Notes: generated by a model from the letters alone, not told the origin. A stretch of DNA of 64,000 bases from Arthrobacter sp. PsM3 (GCF_030433895.1 NZ_JARUXE010000007.1:89190-153189); one strand, 5' to 3'. Shown: positions 53,324 through 62,650, numbered from the stretch's first letter. Made by a program: numbers and translations.

Positions 53324-55386
53324 TACTGGGTTCCTTCGGTCTGTGGTTCGGCGAGCTTACTGCTGGGGTCTGTCAGGGTGAGGCTTCCGCCCGCTACGCC
53401 GTCCGTAATCAGGGTAGCGAGTTCATCGAGCCGCCCGAGGCGTTCGCGGGCTTGTTGCTGCTCGTGTTGCAGCCGGGCGAGAGTTTCGCCCAGCTTGTTC
53501 CGCTGGGCATCCGGTGTGCGGCGCAGGCGCCACTGGCGCCAGGATTTGTCCGCTGCGGAAAGGCTGTTGATGTCGGAGGCAACAACGTCGGGTAAAAGCC
53601 CGCCGGGGTCACCGGCGTCGATCCGCAATACGCGGGCGGGGTAGACGACGGCGGAGCCGCCGTGCGTGTCCACCATTGCCGCAGGCTGGGGACTCGTACA
53701 GAAGATGACGTCGCCGGGCTGGGTGAGACGGCTTGCGGGATAATTTGCTGCAAGGTCCAGCAAGCCGATGTGCCGGGGCGGTGCGCCGTGCGGGTCCAGC
53801 AGCTCCGCCGGACCCACGACCCGGGTCCCCTCCCGCGGAGACAGGTCCGCATCCTCCAGCCGGTTCCCCTTGATGTACTTCAGGGTGCCGCCGGCGATGA
53901 GTTCCTGAACAGCGGCGGAAAGGGCCTTCGCGTTCGACTCTGCCGGCAGGACGTCCACGGCCGCGGTATGTTGCGATTTGCTGGACTGCAGCAGGCGCAC
54001 GAGCTCCTCCACCCGGAGTGCTGACTCGGCACCACCGGGCATCCGAGCCGAACGGTGGGATGGCGCTGTCACCAAAGACTTCCTGCTGGCCAGCAACAGG
54101 CGGGTCTGCACCAGCCGGGCGAAGCGGAAGGAGTGGGCGCGCACCGTGGCGCCGTTTCCCATGGAGGCAACGATGTCGCTGACCAGGTCCTGCTTCACGT
54201 CTTCTGTGAGGTCTTGGGTGCTGAGGTCCGCCACCATGGTCCAGCGTTCGGCAATGGGCACCTCCGCGAACGACGGTCCCAGCACCCACAGCGCCTGGGC
54301 CTCGCGTGGCTTGGAACGCAGCAGCCCCTGGGGCAGCCGCACGATGGCGCGCACCCGGCCGATCCGCAGCAGCCCCGCACGGAGCCCTGCCGGGCCGCCG
54401 TCCAGCGGCAGATCGCAGAGAACCCGTGCCGGGGCGATGATGACAGCCCGCTGCTGATCGTCCATCTGGAGGAGAAGCTGTTCCACCGCCGTGAGAATTT
54501 GCGCCGCGTCCATGCCGGATTCACCGGGGGACGGGTACTGCGCCACGTGTACTACAGGTCCGTGGACGGCGAACTCGCCGCCGGGATCGACACGGGTCTG
54601 TCCGGCCTCCACGCCGTGCACCCGCAGGCGGCGACGCACCAGGCGACCGGCGCCACCGTCGTCGTCCGCTGTAAGAAAGGTGACGGGGGAGCTCTCGCCG
54701 GCAGCCCGGGCGACGCCCATCAGGAGGTCGCTGCCGCCACGCGTGGAGTCGACAAAGACAGCGTTCCCGCCCAGGCTTGCAGCCAGTTCGACGGCAGCAG
54801 CGGCAACCAGCTCCACGGCAGAGTCGGCGAGGGCGGTATCCGAGGGCTCCCGTTGCCCCGTCCGGAACCTCGCCGTCAAGAGTTGCTCGAAAGCAGCAGA
54901 CGCGTTGTACGCACTGTCCACCAGCCGGTCCGCGAACGCTGCCGAGGAGGAGAGCGACGCGCCCTTGGCCTCCAGCTCCGAATAGAGAAACTTGTCGTCG
55001 GGGTCGCATTCGTCCGCCAGATCCAGCAATTCAGCTGTGCTCAATGTCCCCAGCGCGTGGCCGGTCATTGCCTTAAGCGTCAGGAGGGAGGTCAGGGCGT
55101 CCAACGTGGTTCCCTGGGCGCTACCGGCTGCTGCGCCGGGCACCCGGGCGAAAGCGGCGACGTCGCCCACGGCTTCCGGGTTGTTACCCCGTCCCGTGGC
55201 CGTCAGCCAGACGGCGACCTGATCGGCGTCGAACAGGTCGCGGCCGCCTTCCTGGGCGGCGGGCTCGGGAAACGGATGAGCTGACCCTGCGCTGCGTTTG
55301 CGCCACATGGAAACGACCGGCCGCTGGACCTGCGCCAGGGCAGCCACGTCCGACAGGGTCATGTGCAGGTCTTCAGCTTCATTCAT
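53323..55386 (-). CDS. methylase/specificity-like fourth subunit with N-terminal HTH and no catalytic NPPF motif
   Basis: The 687-residue protein begins with a MerR/AlpA-like helix-turn-helix (MTLSDVAALAQVQRPVVSMWRKR). A methylase-like Rossmann region follows (GGNAVFVDSTRGGSDLLMGVARAAG) in which neither a NPPF/NPPY catalytic motif nor a normal SAM motif can be found. The C-terminal third looks like half an HsdS: a recognition-type segment (SRLTQPGDVIFCTSPQPAAMV) and a long coiled coil (LARLQHEQQQARERLGRLDEL). It is the first gene of the restriction operon and overlaps hsdM. A regulatory or accessory-specificity role is inferred. Confidence 0.7.
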
Positions 55387-55451
55387 TTCCGCCTCCTTAC
55401 GACGTCGACCCCCAGCTTAACCGGATGGGTTCATCCTTCTCTTTGGAAGTG

Positions 55452-55471
55452 CTGATAACCGGGGTTATCAG
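55452..55471. promoter_or_regulatory. palindromic operator upstream of the restriction operon
   Basis: CTGATAACC and GGTTATCAG form a perfect 9-bp inverted repeat around GG, 65 bp before the first restriction gene. It lies in the 240-bp gap between divergent genes. The helix-turn-helix of the 687-residue protein is the nearest candidate binder. Confidence 0.65.
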
Positions 55472-55625
55472 TGATCTTTCGTGATGCCTTTGCCTGGTCG
55501 CCGTAGTTTCGGTTCTGCAGCTGCGAGGGAATCCTCTGGAGCTGCGACGGCGGCGGGGAACCACGCATTGGGGGATCGGTATCCTGCCGCCGTTCGGCAG
55601 CTACCCGGGATCAGAGGAAGAGAAC

Positions 55626-56285
55626 ATGCTGAACATCGAGACGAACGAGCCGGCGGAAACCCACATCAAAGACGTGCTGCACGAAGGGAAGTCTCCTTCC
55701 GGCCAGGCAAAACCGGCACGGAAGCGGCGGATCTTCGCTGCCGTCGCTGTCGTGGCCCTGCTGGCGGGTGCCACTGCCATCGGCACCACGCTGCCGGACC
55801 CGAAGTCCAGCGACGCCTACGCGTCGCTGGCGGCGGAGAAGGCATCCGTCGAGTCCGGGCGCGACTCGGCCGAATCCAGCTACGCCTCGATGAAGTCCAA
55901 ATACGACACGCTTCAGAACGGCATTACGGACCGCGAAGCAAAGGTCACGGCCCGCGAAACAGAGGTCGGGAAGGCCGACGCAGCCGTAAAGACTGCCGAG
56001 GCTGCAGTCAAAGTCCGCGAAGACGCTGTCACTGGCGCCGAGAAGGCCAAAGCGGCCAACACTATCGGTGACGGCACCTGGACGGTCGGTAAGGACATCG
56101 AGGCCGGAACTTACCGGGCGGCAGCCGACGTCGGTTCGTCCTGCTACTGGGGCATCTACGCAACTGGTAGCAACGGCAGCAACATCATCGACAACGATCT
56201 CCCAGGCGGTGGCCGGCCCTCGGTTGCACTGAACAGCGGGCAGGACTTCAAGTCCAGCCGCTGCGGCAAATGGGAAAAGCAGTAA
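55626..56285 (+). CDS. membrane-anchored coiled-coil protein with extracellular beta domain
   Basis: The protein is 219 residues from an ATG preceded by GAGGAAGAGAAC. A basic cytosolic start (ARKRR) precedes a membrane helix (IFAAVAVVALLAGATAIG). A coiled coil follows (about residues 65-140, with repeated TARETEVGKADAAVKTAEAA). A small C-terminal domain contains GDGTWTVGKDIEAGTYRA, CYWGIYATGSNGSNIIDND and a closing Cys-Gly. That domain is common at the end of actinobacterial surface proteins and probably forms a disulfide. It probably shares a transcript with the next gene. Confidence 0.75.
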   Translation: MLNIETNEPAETHIKDVLHEGKSPSGQAKPARKRRIFAAVAVVALLAGATAIGTTLPDPKSSDAYASLAAEKASVESGRDSAESSYASMKSKYDTLQNGITDREAKVTARETEVGKADAAVKTAEAAVKVREDAVTGAEKAKAANTIGDGTWTVGKDIEAGTYRAAADVGSSCYWGIYATGSNGSNIIDNDLPGGGRPSVALNSGQDFKSSRCGKWEKQ

Positions 56286-56328
56286 CTTCCCGCATTCCCA
56301 TCATTCATTCAGGATAGAAAGGCACAAC

Positions 56329-56976
56329 ATGTCCCACGAGAACTCCGAACAGCCCTTTGCAGGCGCGATTGCAGCGCCCCAGCCGCGCCCGTTCTTCAAG
56401 AAGAAGCGATTCCTGATCCCGGCAGGGATCCTGGTGCTGGGCATCGCCCTGGGCTCCTGTTCCGGCGGCACCAAGCAGGCCAGTGACGTGAGCCCCGCTG
56501 CGCCGTCCGCCGCCGCGTCGTCAGCGGCCTCATCTGCAGCCCCGGCTCCGGCCGCTCCCGCGCCGGTCACCGCACCTCCGGCTGCCGCACCCGTCGTCGG
56601 TGTTCCGTTCAGCGTCAAGATGAGCAACGGCAACATCGCCAGGATCACGATCCTTTCCGCCGTCCGGACGGCCAGCGTCAGCACCACCGCGTTCGCCACT
56701 CCGGCGAAGAACGGAAGCTATCTGCTCCTGGACGTACTCTGGGAAACCGAGTCCGGCAAAACCAGCTCCAATCCGTTCTACTTTTCCGCCAAGGACACCA
56801 ACGGGCGCAAGGCCGACCTCGATCTCTTCGCGGACAACCAGCTCCCCTCCGGAGACGTCCTGCCCGGTGACAAAGCACGGGGCTTCATCGCCTTCGACAT
56901 CACTCCCGGTGCTTCAACGGTGATGATCTCCAATACGCTCATGCAGGAATCCGCACGGATCCAGATCCCGGGGTAA
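56329..56976 (+). CDS. DUF4352 family membrane-anchored protein or lipoprotein
   Basis: The 215-residue protein has a basic N-terminus (FFKKKRF) and a hydrophobic segment ending in LGIALGSC, which fits a lipobox. An Ala/Pro/Ser linker of about 45 residues follows. The DUF4352 immunoglobulin-like domain contains VGVPFSVKMSNGNIARITIL, GSYLLLDVLWETESG and the conserved LLPGDKARGFIAFDI-type ending. It follows the coiled-coil protein gene by 43 nt. The function of the domain is unknown. Confidence 0.8.
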   Translation: MSHENSEQPFAGAIAAPQPRPFFKKKRFLIPAGILVLGIALGSCSGGTKQASDVSPAAPSAAASSAASSAAPAPAAPAPVTAPPAAAPVVGVPFSVKMSNGNIARITILSAVRTASVSTTAFATPAKNGSYLLLDVLWETESGKTSSNPFYFSAKDTNGRKADLDLFADNQLPSGDVLPGDKARGFIAFDITPGASTVMISNTLMQESARIQIPG

Positions 56977-57125
56977 GCCAGATGGGACTGCTAAAGGTCG
57001 CTTGACACGTATGCCGCCAGGCCGGAGACCGGCGTATCTCGACAATTCTTCTCCCCTCTGAAAGACCGGAGGGGCACACAAGTGCGGCCGTTCGAGGCCG
57101 ACATAGCCTGATTGGGGTTCCAGCT

Positions 57126-58541
57126 ATGCATGAAATCAAGTGCCCGCACTGCGGACAAACATTCACCATCGATGAGGCCGGCTACGCCGACATCGTCAAG
57201 CAGGTTCGCGATGCCGAGTTCGAACAGCAGCTCCACGAGCGACTCGAGCTGGCCGAGCAAGACAAGGCCACGGCCCTCGAACTCGCGGAGACGAAGGCCG
57301 CCAATGAACTTCAGAAGACTGCAGCGGCTAAGGATGCCGCGATCCAGGAGCTGAAGGCGAAGCTCGATGCCCGAGAGGTCACACAGAAGCTCGCTGTAGC
57401 AGAGGCCCTTAGCGCCGTCGAAAAGGAGCGCGACGCGCTCGTGAACGAGCTCGAACAGACGAAGCAGGAGAAACAGTCATCGGCGGAGCTGGCCGAAGCA
57501 AAGCTCGTCAACGAACTTCAGAAGGCCGCCTCGACGAAGGACACCGCGATCCAAGACCTCACGGCGAAGCTCGAGGCTATTGAGATCGTGCAGAAACTTG
57601 CGATCACCGAGGCAGTCGGCACTGTCGAAAAGGAGCGGGACGAATTCAAGAGTGGTCTCGAACGAGCCGAGCTTGCGAAGCAGCTCGGGGAGGCGTCCCT
57701 GAAGGACAAGTACGAAACCCAGATCAAGGACCGTGAAGAACAGATTGAGCGACTGCGGGACCTGAAGGCGAAGCTGTCGACCAAGATGGTCGGTGAAACT
57801 CTTGAACAGCACTGCGAGATCGAGTTCAACCGCATCCGGGCCACAGCCTTCCCGCTCTCCTATTTCGAGAAGGACAACGATGCCCGGGCCGGTAGCAAGG
57901 GCGACTATATATTCCGCGACTCCGATAGTGCTGGTACTGAGATTGTCTCGGTCATGTTCGAGATGAAGAACGAGAACGACGGCACCGCGACAAAGCACAA
58001 GAACGAAGACTTCCTGAAGGAGCTGGACAAAGACCGCACCGAGAAGGGGTGCGAGTACGCCGTGCTGGTATCTCTGCTCGAGCCCGACAGCGAGCTGTAC
58101 AACACCGGGATCGTTGACGTCTCTCACCGCTATCCGAAAATGTACGTCATCCGGCCACAGTTCTTCATCCAGTTGATCGCGCTGCTGCGGAACGCCGCGA
58201 TGAACTCGCTCAAGTACAAAACCGAGCTCGCGCTGGTCAAGGCGCAGAACCTCGACATCACGAACTTCGAGCAGCAGATCGATGATTTCAAGGACGCGTT
58301 CGGCCGCAACTGGCGGCTCGCCTCCGACGGTTTCGTGGAGGCAATCAAGCGCATCGACGAAGCGATCAAAGACTTGGAGAAGACGAAAGAGGCCCTGCAC
58401 AAGTCGGCCAACAACCTGCGGCTTGCAAACGCCAAGGCCGAAGACCTCACAATTAGGAAGCTCACACGAGGCAACGCGACAATGGCCGCCAGATTCGTCG
58501 AGCTGGAACAGCCTAAGACGACCGAGTGGGAAGTCAACTGA
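57126..58541 (+). CDS. DUF2130 coiled-coil protein with N-terminal zinc-ribbon-like motif
   Basis: The 471-residue protein begins MHEIKCPHCGQTF, a CPxCG half zinc ribbon. Two tandem coiled-coil repeats of about 57 residues share NELQK-A-KD-AIQ-L-AKL and E-VEKERD patterns. The DUF2130 core follows (about 230-400): AGSKGDYIFRDSDSAGTEIVSVMFEMKNENDG and a long helix with EQQIDDFKDAFGRN. The core has a restriction-nuclease-like D...E-x-K pattern (GDYIFR and FEMKNE). The role is unknown, but such genes are frequent in defence zones. GC content is lower than in neighbours, suggesting separate acquisition. Confidence 0.85.
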   Translation: MHEIKCPHCGQTFTIDEAGYADIVKQVRDAEFEQQLHERLELAEQDKATALELAETKAANELQKTAAAKDAAIQELKAKLDAREVTQKLAVAEALSAVEKERDALVNELEQTKQEKQSSAELAEAKLVNELQKAASTKDTAIQDLTAKLEAIEIVQKLAITEAVGTVEKERDEFKSGLERAELAKQLGEASLKDKYETQIKDREEQIERLRDLKAKLSTKMVGETLEQHCEIEFNRIRATAFPLSYFEKDNDARAGSKGDYIFRDSDSAGTEIVSVMFEMKNENDGTATKHKNEDFLKELDKDRTEKGCEYAVLVSLLEPDSELYNTGIVDVSHRYPKMYVIRPQFFIQLIALLRNAAMNSLKYKTELALVKAQNLDITNFEQQIDDFKDAFGRNWRLASDGFVEAIKRIDEAIKDLEKTKEALHKSANNLRLANAKAEDLTIRKLTRGNATMAARFVELEQPKTTEWEVN

Positions 58542-58637
58542 CGCGCCTTTTGCAGGAGCCGCTGAATGACTTGCTTCAGCACAGACCCGGGACGTCGCCG
58601 TAGCCGCGAAAGACTGATCAACAGCTCCTTAAACAGT

Positions 58638-58669
58638 GAAGGCTGGCACTCGAAAAGGTGCCGGCCTTC
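58638..58669. terminator. stem-loop terminator
   Basis: GAAGGCTGGCAC and GTGCCGGCCTTC pair (one G-U) around an 8-nt A-rich loop, about 100 nt after the DUF2130 stop codon. It is a likely intrinsic terminator between converging genes and may serve both. Confidence 0.7.
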
Positions 58670-58813
58670 GCTGTCTCTGCGTGCCCTCAATCCCTGGTCT
58701 CCACGGCTGAAGATACCCGCCCAAATTCAATCCGGTGGCACGGTGTGTGACGGCCGACGGATGCCTGGATCGTGCCGGTAAGTTCCACCTGAACACCGCA
58801 TGCCGGGTGGCGC

Positions 58814-59086
58814 CTAGGAGCCCTCTAACGCCTCGACTTCCGCGGTGTCGAGAAGTGCCGCGGCGTCTGCCCCGGTGGCCCGGGCCAGGTCGTCCAGGGA
58901 TTTGAAGTGGACCCGGGCGAGGGTGATGGCTACCAGTTCGAGGTACGCGGTGCCGTTGCGGTTTTCGAGGTCGTCCAGGTAGGCGCGCATGCGCCCTTCC
59001 AGGGTGCCGGGGCCTTCGGATTCTTCGGCGGCGAGCCGCGTCAGCGTGAGGGCGGCGAGGTCTGGGTTGTCGTAGATGAGTCCCAT
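58814..59086 (-). CDS. small acidic hypothetical protein
   Basis: The 90-residue protein begins MGLIYDNPDLAALTLTRLAA, then LEGRMRAYLDDLENRNG and a C-terminal helical part (FKSLDDLARATGADAAALL) that resembles a small helix-turn-helix. Codon use is typical for the window. It lies 43 nt downstream of the umu-associated gene and may be the last gene of that operon. No family is recognised. Confidence 0.6.
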   Translation of the reverse strand: MGLIYDNPDLAALTLTRLAAEESEGPGTLEGRMRAYLDDLENRNGTAYLELVAITLARVHFKSLDDLARATGADAAALLDTAEVEALEGS

Positions 59087-59129
59087 GGGCCCACGCTACG
59101 CACCCCAGTGATCCCGTCAAGAGCCGGCT

Positions 59130-59501
59130 TTAGCGCCAGCGGTAGGATTCGAGCGCCCGGAGCAGGGGAGCGGGGTCCTTCTTCAAATGATCGACGGGGC
59201 GGGTGCCGGCCAGGGATCGGGACGGGGTGATCATCCAGAGGGTGAAGTAGTTGTGCGGGATGTCCAGCTCCATGGCCCGACGGAAGAGTGCCGTGACGGT
59301 GGGTTGGAGCTGCCCGCCGGGGAGGAACTGGAAGCCCGGGCAGAAGGTCCCGTCGTTAATGACGCGGACGAGCTGCCGCATGACCGGTTCGGGGTCGTCC
59401 GTGAGTTCGGAGAGCCGGCGGCGCACCTGCTGCAGGGTCGGCAGCGCGAACTCGGTTCGGATCCTTTCCCACGTCTCATCGCTGATGGATTGGCGGTTCA
59501 A
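59130..59501 (-). CDS. umu-operon accessory protein, uncharacterised
   Basis: The protein is 123 residues from a TTG at 59501 that overlaps the upstream stop codon; no ATG fits. It contains WERIRTEFALPTLQQVRRRL, then MRQLVRVINDGTFCPGF and FRRAMELDIPHNYFTLWMI. Part of a paralogue survives at 41515-41630. It is encoded after the umuDC-like genes in one direction, so an SOS-linked role is likely, but the activity is unknown. Confidence 0.65.
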   Translation of the reverse strand: MNRQSISDETWERIRTEFALPTLQQVRRRLSELTDDPEPVMRQLVRVINDGTFCPGFQFLPGGQLQPTVTALFRRAMELDIPHNYFTLWMITPSRSLAGTRPVDHLKKDPAPLLRALESYRWR

Positions 59502-59833
59502 TTGCCGGTGGATTCGTCGGCGTCGCTGATGTTTTCCAGGAGCCACTGGGTGGAGAGAGGTTCCCGGCGCAGCGTAAAGGTCCGAAGGGCCGAACGAGCG
59601 TCGGGGCGGACCTGGACCCGCCAGAATTCGATGCTGACGAGGTCGCCGCTGCCGACGGCTGCGGTGCGGCGGGTGTCCCACCAGGCGTCGCGTCCGAACC
59701 AGTGCTGGGATTCTGTGTCGGGATCGACGAGCCATATCCGGCCGTCGTGGCGGATGGCGAGGGGTTTGCCTGCCGGGTCGGTCCGGACCTGAACGTCGTT
59801 GGTCTGGGTGGGGGCTTCGATGGTGCTGGTCAT
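59498..59833 (-). CDS. umu-operon accessory protein (DUF6504-like position)
   Basis: The 111-residue protein begins MTSTIEAPTQTNDVQV. A beta-rich core (KPLAIRHDGRIWLVD, WWDTRRTAAV, LVSIEFWRVQVRP) ends with FTLRREPLSTQWLLENISD. Small beta proteins of this kind (DUF6504 and relatives) often follow actinobacterial Y-family polymerase or imuB-type genes. It is 45 nt downstream of the polymerase gene. Confidence 0.65.
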   Translation of the reverse strand: MTSTIEAPTQTNDVQVRTDPAGKPLAIRHDGRIWLVDPDTESQHWFGRDAWWDTRRTAAVGSGDLVSIEFWRVQVRPDARSALRTFTLRREPLSTQWLLENISDADESTGN

Positions 59834-59878
59834 GGGAGTGCGTACTTTCGTGGTGCTGTCGTGCGGGCGAAGTTGGTT

Positions 59879-61159
59879 TTAGGCGGCTTTGACGAGGGGG
59901 AGTTCGTCCCAGTGGGTGGTGTAGCGGGGGGAGAGCATGTCCCGTTTCATGGTCCAGTCCGGCCCGCCGCGGATGCCGCCGTGGCCCAGTCCGATGGATC
60001 CGCGCCCGTACCGGCGGGTGATGTCTTCCAGGAGGGTGCCGACGTGGCGTTCCTCGTGCGGGTTCTCGAACAGGGCCAGGGGTGCCTGGTTGCCGGTGGG
60101 CCGCAGGTCGGTGACCATGATCCCGGCCCTGGCGTACCGGATGTCCTCGCAGATGCGGGGGAGGAGCGCGTGGGCGGCCTTGGTCAGGATCACCGGGTCG
60201 GCGGTGGGCATCGGCAGCGGGATACAGACGGAGGGGTAGGAGGTGTCTTTCGGGTTGAAGTGTGAGGTGCCGGCGAACGCGGTGAGGACCTTGGCCTGGA
60301 GCCCGTGTTTGGCCAGCCGCGCCGCGGCCTGCTGGCCGTAGACGCTCATGACCTGCCGGATCCCGGCAGCAGTGGTGATGGGGGTGGCGAAGGAGCGGGA
60401 GAAGATCAGCTGGTCCCGGCCGATCCGTTCTTCCTCCATCGGTATGCAGGGGGTGCCCTGCAGTTCCAGGACGGTGCGCATCACGACCACGGAGAACCGG
60501 TCCCGGATCATCACCGGATCGGCCCGGGACAGATCAAGGATCGAATGAACACCTAAGGCGTTGAGGCGTTTGGTCAGCCGCGTGGCGACACCCCAGATCT
60601 CAATGACCGAAAGGCGGCGCATCAGCGTTTCCCTGTCGGCGGCGGGCACGGAGTCCCAGTGGCAGACCCCGTCGAAGCCGGGGTTGTTCTTGGCCCATTT
60701 ATTCGCCAGCTTCGCCAGGGTCTTCGTGGGCGCGATCCCCACACAAACCGGAACCCCGACGTTCCGCCGCACGGCGGTCTTCATGTCCCGGCCCAGGGCC
60801 AGGAGTTCTTCCGGGGTGCCTTTGACGCCGAGGAACGCCTCGTCGATGCTGTAGACCTCCAGCCAGGCCGAGTACCGGCCAAGCAGTTCCATGACCCGGG
60901 CGCTGATGTCCCCGTAGAGCTCGTAGTTGCTCGAGAGGGCAACGAGTCCCCATTGTTTGGCGCGCGGGGCGAGTTTGAACCACGGTTCACCCATGGCGAT
61001 GCCGAGGGCTTTGGCTTCGGGGGAGCGGGTGACGGCGCAGCCGTCGTTGTTGGAGAGCACGATGACGGGCCGGCCCTCCAGGGACGGGTCGAACGCCCGC
61101 TCGGCCGAGGCATAGAAGCAGTTCACATCCACATGCGCGATCTGCGGCATATGCCGCAT
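59879..61159 (-). CDS. umuC: Y-family DNA polymerase, UmuC-like
   Basis: The protein is 426 residues from an ATG at 61159; an ATG at 61204 would overlap umuD and one at 61150 is also possible. The N-terminal catalytic motif is IAHVDVNCFYASAERAFDP, the nucleotide-binding loop VIVLSNNDGCAVTRS and the metal-binding acidic pair in EVYSIDEAFL. The SNNDGC and ASAER motifs are specific to UmuC rather than DinB. It performs error-prone translesion synthesis as a partner of processed UmuD. It belongs to the SOS-boxed operon. Confidence 0.9.
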   Translation of the reverse strand: MRHMPQIAHVDVNCFYASAERAFDPSLEGRPVIVLSNNDGCAVTRSPEAKALGIAMGEPWFKLAPRAKQWGLVALSSNYELYGDISARVMELLGRYSAWLEVYSIDEAFLGVKGTPEELLALGRDMKTAVRRNVGVPVCVGIAPTKTLAKLANKWAKNNPGFDGVCHWDSVPAADRETLMRRLSVIEIWGVATRLTKRLNALGVHSILDLSRADPVMIRDRFSVVVMRTVLELQGTPCIPMEEERIGRDQLIFSRSFATPITTAAGIRQVMSVYGQQAAARLAKHGLQAKVLTAFAGTSHFNPKDTSYPSVCIPLPMPTADPVILTKAAHALLPRICEDIRYARAGIMVTDLRPTGNQAPLALFENPHEERHVGTLLEDITRRYGRGSIGLGHGGIRGGPDWTMKRDMLSPRYTTHWDELPLVKAA

Positions 61160-61185
61160 CACAGCCGGCTTAGACACGACCGGCC

Positions 61186-61617
61186 TTAAACGTAATGAAG
61201 GCATCGGGTGACGACGCCCCACACGACAAGATCGGACAGGGACGGCACCCGGATATCCGGGTAGGCCGGGTTCTCTGCCTGCAGCACGATGCCGGTTCCG
61301 GTGATCCGCAGCCGCTTGATGGTCAGCTCCCCGTCCAGCACCGCCACGACCACGGACCCGTCCACCGGTTCCAGGGCTCGGTTGACGATCAGTTCATCAC
61401 CGTCGCTGATCCCCGCGCCCTCCATCGAGTCCCCGGAGACCCGCACGACATAGGTGCTCGTGACGTCCTTGATCAGGTGCTCGTTCAGGTCGATCCGGCC
61501 ATCAAAGTAGTCCTGCGCGGGTGAGGGATACCCGGCCGCCACGGCGACCGGGGAGATCAGCACCGACAACAACGATGCGCCCGCATCTATCACACGGGGA
61601 CCTACAACAACGCCCAC
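61186..61617 (-). CDS. umuD: UmuD-like S24 peptidase
   Basis: The protein is 143 residues from a GTG preceded by AAAGG. The cleavage site is probably Ala-Gly in VAVAAGYPSPAQDYFDG. The catalytic Ser is in VSGDSMEGAGISDGD and the Lys in DGELTIKRLRI. Self-cleavage on RecA filaments would activate the polymerase encoded next. A LexA-type box lies 14 nt upstream of the start. Confidence 0.9.
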   Translation of the reverse strand: MGVVVGPRVIDAGASLLSVLISPVAVAAGYPSPAQDYFDGRIDLNEHLIKDVTSTYVVRVSGDSMEGAGISDGDELIVNRALEPVDGSVVVAVLDGELTIKRLRITGTGIVLQAENPAYPDIRVPSLSDLVVWGVVTRCLHYV

Positions 61618-61630
61618 AACACACCTTTAT

Positions 61631-61646
61631 TCGAATATATGTTCGA
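61631..61646 (-). promoter_or_regulatory. LexA/SOS box of the umuDC-like operon
   Basis: TCGAATATATGTTCGA is a 16-bp near-palindrome with TCGAA / TTCGA arms, close to the actinobacterial LexA consensus TCGAAC-N4-GTTCGA. It lies 14 nt upstream of the umuD start and would repress the whole operon until DNA damage. Confidence 0.8.
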
Positions 61647-61682
61647 TTCATTTAAGTGTACTGGTGCACCCCGACAAAAGAA

Positions 61683-62456
61683 CTATCCAGGTTCCGGACC
61701 GGCCCCCGATGGGCCGGGTTGGACGCCAGTGGGGACAGCTTTGAGCTGTGTGGAGGGCTCCACCTGTCCACAATGGGCACAACCCGGGACCGGTCGCCGG
61801 CGGGGAGTGCGGCCCCGTTTTCTCCCGGTCTGCCAGCCGGGAGCGGCCTGATCCAGGAGCATGACCTTCGCGGGGTCGAGGTCGCCGCGGCGGCGTTTGT
61901 ACCTTTGCGCGTGGATCCACACCCCGAGGGTGTGTTCGCGTTCTGAGGCATAGTCGTGGTGGCGGGGCCAGTCGTTGCCTTCGGCGCGGAAGTCCACGAG
62001 CTCGGCCAAGCGGTCGTGCCACCTGGCTTCGTCCGCTATGGCCCGGTGGTTCCCGGTCCATTCCGGAACCCGTGCGAGTCCGTCACGGTAGGCCGGGTCA
62101 AGGGTGCCTTCGGCTGCTTCGCGCCGGCGATCAGAGAGCCACCGGGCCATCGACCGTTCACCCCTGTTCTCCGAGTGGCCCCGGGGGAGCCGGGCCTCGG
62201 CCATGATCCAGGCGATGATCTCATCCATGCGGGCAAGGCTCCTGGGGGAGGGGCTGGTTCTGGCGGCCGCGGCGGCGTGGTGTGCGGTCTCAAGTCCCGG
62301 GTCCTGGCGGCGGGCGATGACCAGGTGGTATCCGACGACGGCGGGATGGACGCGCACGAGTTCAGCGATGCGTTTCCGGCTCAGCCCGAGCCGGTACATC
62401 AACACCCATTCCGCGTCCGGAGCGCGCCGTAACCGCCTGTCCATAATGGACCCCAT
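61683..62456 (-). CDS. helicase-associated (HA) domain protein
   Basis: The 257-residue protein has an N-terminal helix-turn-helix-like segment (MYRLGLSRKRIAELVRVHPAVVGYH). The HA domain follows: WHDRLAELVDFRAEGNDWPRH, then EHTLGVWIHAQRYKRRRGDL with VMLLDQAAPGW. HA domains bind DNA and are common in actinobacterial plasmids. A short Cys pair (CAHCG) is near the C-terminus. It lies between the SOS operon and the KfrA-like gene. The role is unknown. Confidence 0.8.
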   Translation of the reverse strand: MGSIMDRRLRRAPDAEWVLMYRLGLSRKRIAELVRVHPAVVGYHLVIARRQDPGLETAHHAAAAARTSPSPRSLARMDEIIAWIMAEARLPRGHSENRGERSMARWLSDRRREAAEGTLDPAYRDGLARVPEWTGNHRAIADEARWHDRLAELVDFRAEGNDWPRHHDYASEREHTLGVWIHAQRYKRRRGDLDPAKVMLLDQAAPGWQTGRKRGRTPRRRPVPGCAHCGQVEPSTQLKAVPTGVQPGPSGAGPEPG

Positions 62457-62592
62457 CCTGCCACGGCCTCTCGCGGGGCGGCCGGCACCGTGGGGCCCGG
62501 GACACGGACCCCTGGGCGGCCGGCCCCCGGTTCCCGCCAGTGGTGGCAGCGACCGGCCGATGAGGCAGTTCGGGGCGGCGGTATTGCCAGAA

Positions 62593-62631
62593 AGTAGTAG
62601 GAGTAGTAGTTTTGTTACTACTCCTACTACT
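62593..62631. promoter_or_regulatory. KfrA-type operator: 16-bp perfect inverted repeat
   Basis: AGTAGTAGGAGTAGTA (62593-62608) and TACTACTCCTACTACT (62616-62631) are exact inverse repeats around GTTTTGT. The arms are built from AGTAGT units, giving a low-complexity purine/pyrimidine tract. It ends about 20 bp before the KfrA-like start, the expected position for autoregulation. Confidence 0.75.
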
Positions 62632-62650
62632 ACTTTTTGAGGTTGTCGCC

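Noticed and set aside
62593..62636. Possible CRISPR-like or microsatellite repeat of AGTAGT units
   Set aside because: It is one inverted repeat before a KfrA-like gene, without spacers; an operator explains it better.
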